From NCBI GenBank assembly GCA_020444765.1, contig JAGRHW010000205.1:1-6482 (forward strand): DNA of 6,482 bases, read 5' to 3'. The first letter of the stretch is position 1, and each line of letters starts with the position of its first letter. Below are positions 5,649 through 6,482 of the stretch, one piece after another. Both the position numbers and the translations under genes were made by a program. The notes beneath the pieces are model-generated. The model was not told the origin of the DNA. It worked only from the letters and a program-made list of their open reading frames with translations, and made no database searches. Source of the DNA: Gammaproteobacteria bacterium (lineage in GTDB: Bacteria; Pseudomonadota; Gammaproteobacteria; Granulosicoccales; Granulosicoccaceae).

Positions 5649-6069
5649 GCGACCGTTCCTGCAATTCGCGAAAACCGCGCAGGGTGCCGGCTTCCAGCCG
5701 GGCCAGGGCGGAGCGGGCTTTGCGTTCATGCTCGTCGAGTTCCATAAAACGTTCCTGTACCAGTGTCTGCAATTCCTGCAGATTGTCGCCCGTAACACCG
5801 TTGGGCGTCGAGATTCGCACCTCCCGCCCGCACTTGACCAGCACGCCATGATCGAGTGCCGCAAACCGTTCACGGCCTTGCGGATCATGAAAATACAAAA
5901 TACCGGGCACCAGCGCCGCGACAAAATCGACATGCCGGGGTAACAGACAGAAACTGCCGTTTTCCGCTTCGGCGATCAGCTTGCCGACGCGTTCGTCGAT
6001 CAGCACCTCGGTGGGCAGCAGGATGCGCAGCTGCATGACATCGCCGGTGTTGAATGCGTGTTCAGACAT
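5641..6069 (-). CDS. atpC: N-ATPase epsilon subunit AtpC
   Basis: Epsilon sits at the foot of gamma and links it to the c ring; in ordinary synthases its C-terminal helices can inhibit hydrolysis. With the chosen start the protein has 142 residues. The N-terminal beta-sandwich spans about 12-92 and contains AEAENGSF-CLLPRHVDFVAALVPGIL (34-58), the N-ATPase version of the epsilon GILPGHAPLLTALxPG block. A helical C-terminus (about 93-142), rich in Glu, Arg and Leu, follows. The ATG at 6069 overlaps the atpD stop by 8 bases (ATGTCTGA), the same arrangement as at the next two junctions, so it is preferred. Alternatives are an ATG at 6036 (131 residues, beginning MQLRILLPTE) and one at 6108 that would overlap atpD much further. 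None has a strong ribosome site. Confidence 0.9.
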   Translation of the reverse strand: MSEHAFNTGDVMQLRILLPTEVLIDERVGKLIAEAENGSFCLLPRHVDFVAALVPGILYFHDPQGRERFAALDHGVLVKCGREVRISTPNGVTGDNLQELQTLVQERFMELDEHERKARSALARLEAGTLRGFRELQERSRG

Positions 6070-6482
6070 GCTCGCTGTCGTTCCGGGTTGCGGCTTGCTC
6101 GATATCATCGACCGTGCCGATCATATACAGGGATTTTTCGTTGATGCCGGAAAACTCTTCGTTAAGAATTCGTTCGCAGCCTTCGATGGTCTGTTCCAGC
6201 GGAACCAGCTTGCCCGGCTTGCCGGTAAACTGTTCGGTGGTGAAAAACGGCTGGGTCAGAAAACGTTCGAGCCGCCGCGCGCTGCTGACCGTTCGGCGGT
6301 CGTTGCGCGACAGTTCTTCCATGCCGAGCATGGAAATAATGTCCTTCAGATCCTCGTATTCAGCGAGCGCGCCGCGTACCGCCTGGGCGACTTTGTAGTG
6401 GCGCTCGCCGACTACCGTCGGGGTCAGCATTTTGGAGTCGGACTGCAGCGGATCGATGGCCGGATACAAGCCCTGACTGGCG
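6062..6482 (-). CDS. atpD: N-ATPase beta subunit AtpD, C-terminal 139 residues (partial)
   Basis: Beta is the catalytic ATP-hydrolysing subunit. Only its C-terminal end is in the window; the Walker A and B motifs lie beyond the right edge. The visible part begins ASQGLYPAIDPLQSDSKML, the conserved beta region just after the catalytic domain. It continues through VVGERHYKVAQAV, RRLERFLTQPFFTTEQFTGKPG and KLVPLEQTIEG, all typical of beta, and ends SLYMIGTVDDIEQA plus a short tail. The usual DELSEED sequence on the lever that pushes gamma is degenerate here (EELSRND, positions 6299-6319). atpD is the first gene of N-ATPase operons, so the promoter should lie upstream of it, outside the window. 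Confidence 0.96.
   Translation of the reverse strand, partial: ASQGLYPAIDPLQSDSKMLTPTVVGERHYKVAQAVRGALAEYEDLKDIISMLGMEELSRNDRRTVSSARRLERFLTQPFFTTEQFTGKPGKLVPLEQTIEGCERILNEEFSGINEKSLYMIGTVDDIEQAATRNDSEHV

Noticed and set aside
5649..5933. Upstream extension of the atpQ frame
   Set aside because: It is an out-of-frame reading of atpC; the GTG at 5648 has a ribosome site and the same overlap pattern as its neighbours.

Overview
The window holds most of an operon for an N-type (alternative F-type) rotary ATPase, read on the minus strand. The gene order is atpD (partial), atpC, atpQ, atpR, atpB, atpE, atpF, atpA, atpG. This order, the presence of atpQ and atpR, and the absence of a separate delta gene (atpH) are the hallmarks of the N-ATPase family. 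Bacteria that carry it usually also have a normal F1Fo ATP synthase elsewhere, so this is probably an accessory, ATP-driven ion pump. The c subunit keeps a Na+-type ligand set (Glu63, Ser64, Thr65, Tyr68) and has a second carboxylate (Glu30) in helix 1, so Na+ export is the likely role. Sequence alone does not settle Na+ versus H+.

Layout: 1-160 is non-coding, with two hairpin-forming elements (1-24 and 55-89) that look like oppositely oriented copies of a dispersed intergenic repeat. 168-206 is a strong rho-independent terminator that works in both directions. 235-579 (minus) encodes a Tat-exported high-potential iron-sulfur protein (HiPIP). 580-811 is an AT-rich intergenic region with two FNR/CRP-family-like palindromes whose centres are exactly 50 bp apart and with candidate -10 elements for the HiPIP gene. 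812-6482 is the ATPase operon, which runs off the right edge inside atpD; its promoter lies outside the window.

The genes work together as one machine. AtpD (beta), AtpA (alpha), AtpG (gamma) and AtpC (epsilon) form the catalytic head and central stalk. AtpB (a) and AtpE (c) form the ion channel and rotor. AtpF is the peripheral stalk, with a delta-like C-terminal part that replaces AtpH. AtpQ and AtpR are small membrane proteins specific to this family. The genes are packed extremely tightly: three 8-bp overlaps, two 4-bp ATGA overlaps and two 3-bp gaps. The one real gap (20 bp) precedes atpE and carries a strong ribosome binding site, as expected for the subunit needed in most copies.

The organism is most likely a proteobacterium of moderately high GC. 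A HiPIP gene next to an N-ATPase operon, together with this type of intergenic repeat, suggests a gammaproteobacterium, perhaps a sulfur-oxidising, phototrophic or halophilic/marine one. The species cannot be told from this window. The components belong to a known family; the least expected part is the FNR-like regulatory region between the operon and the HiPIP gene.
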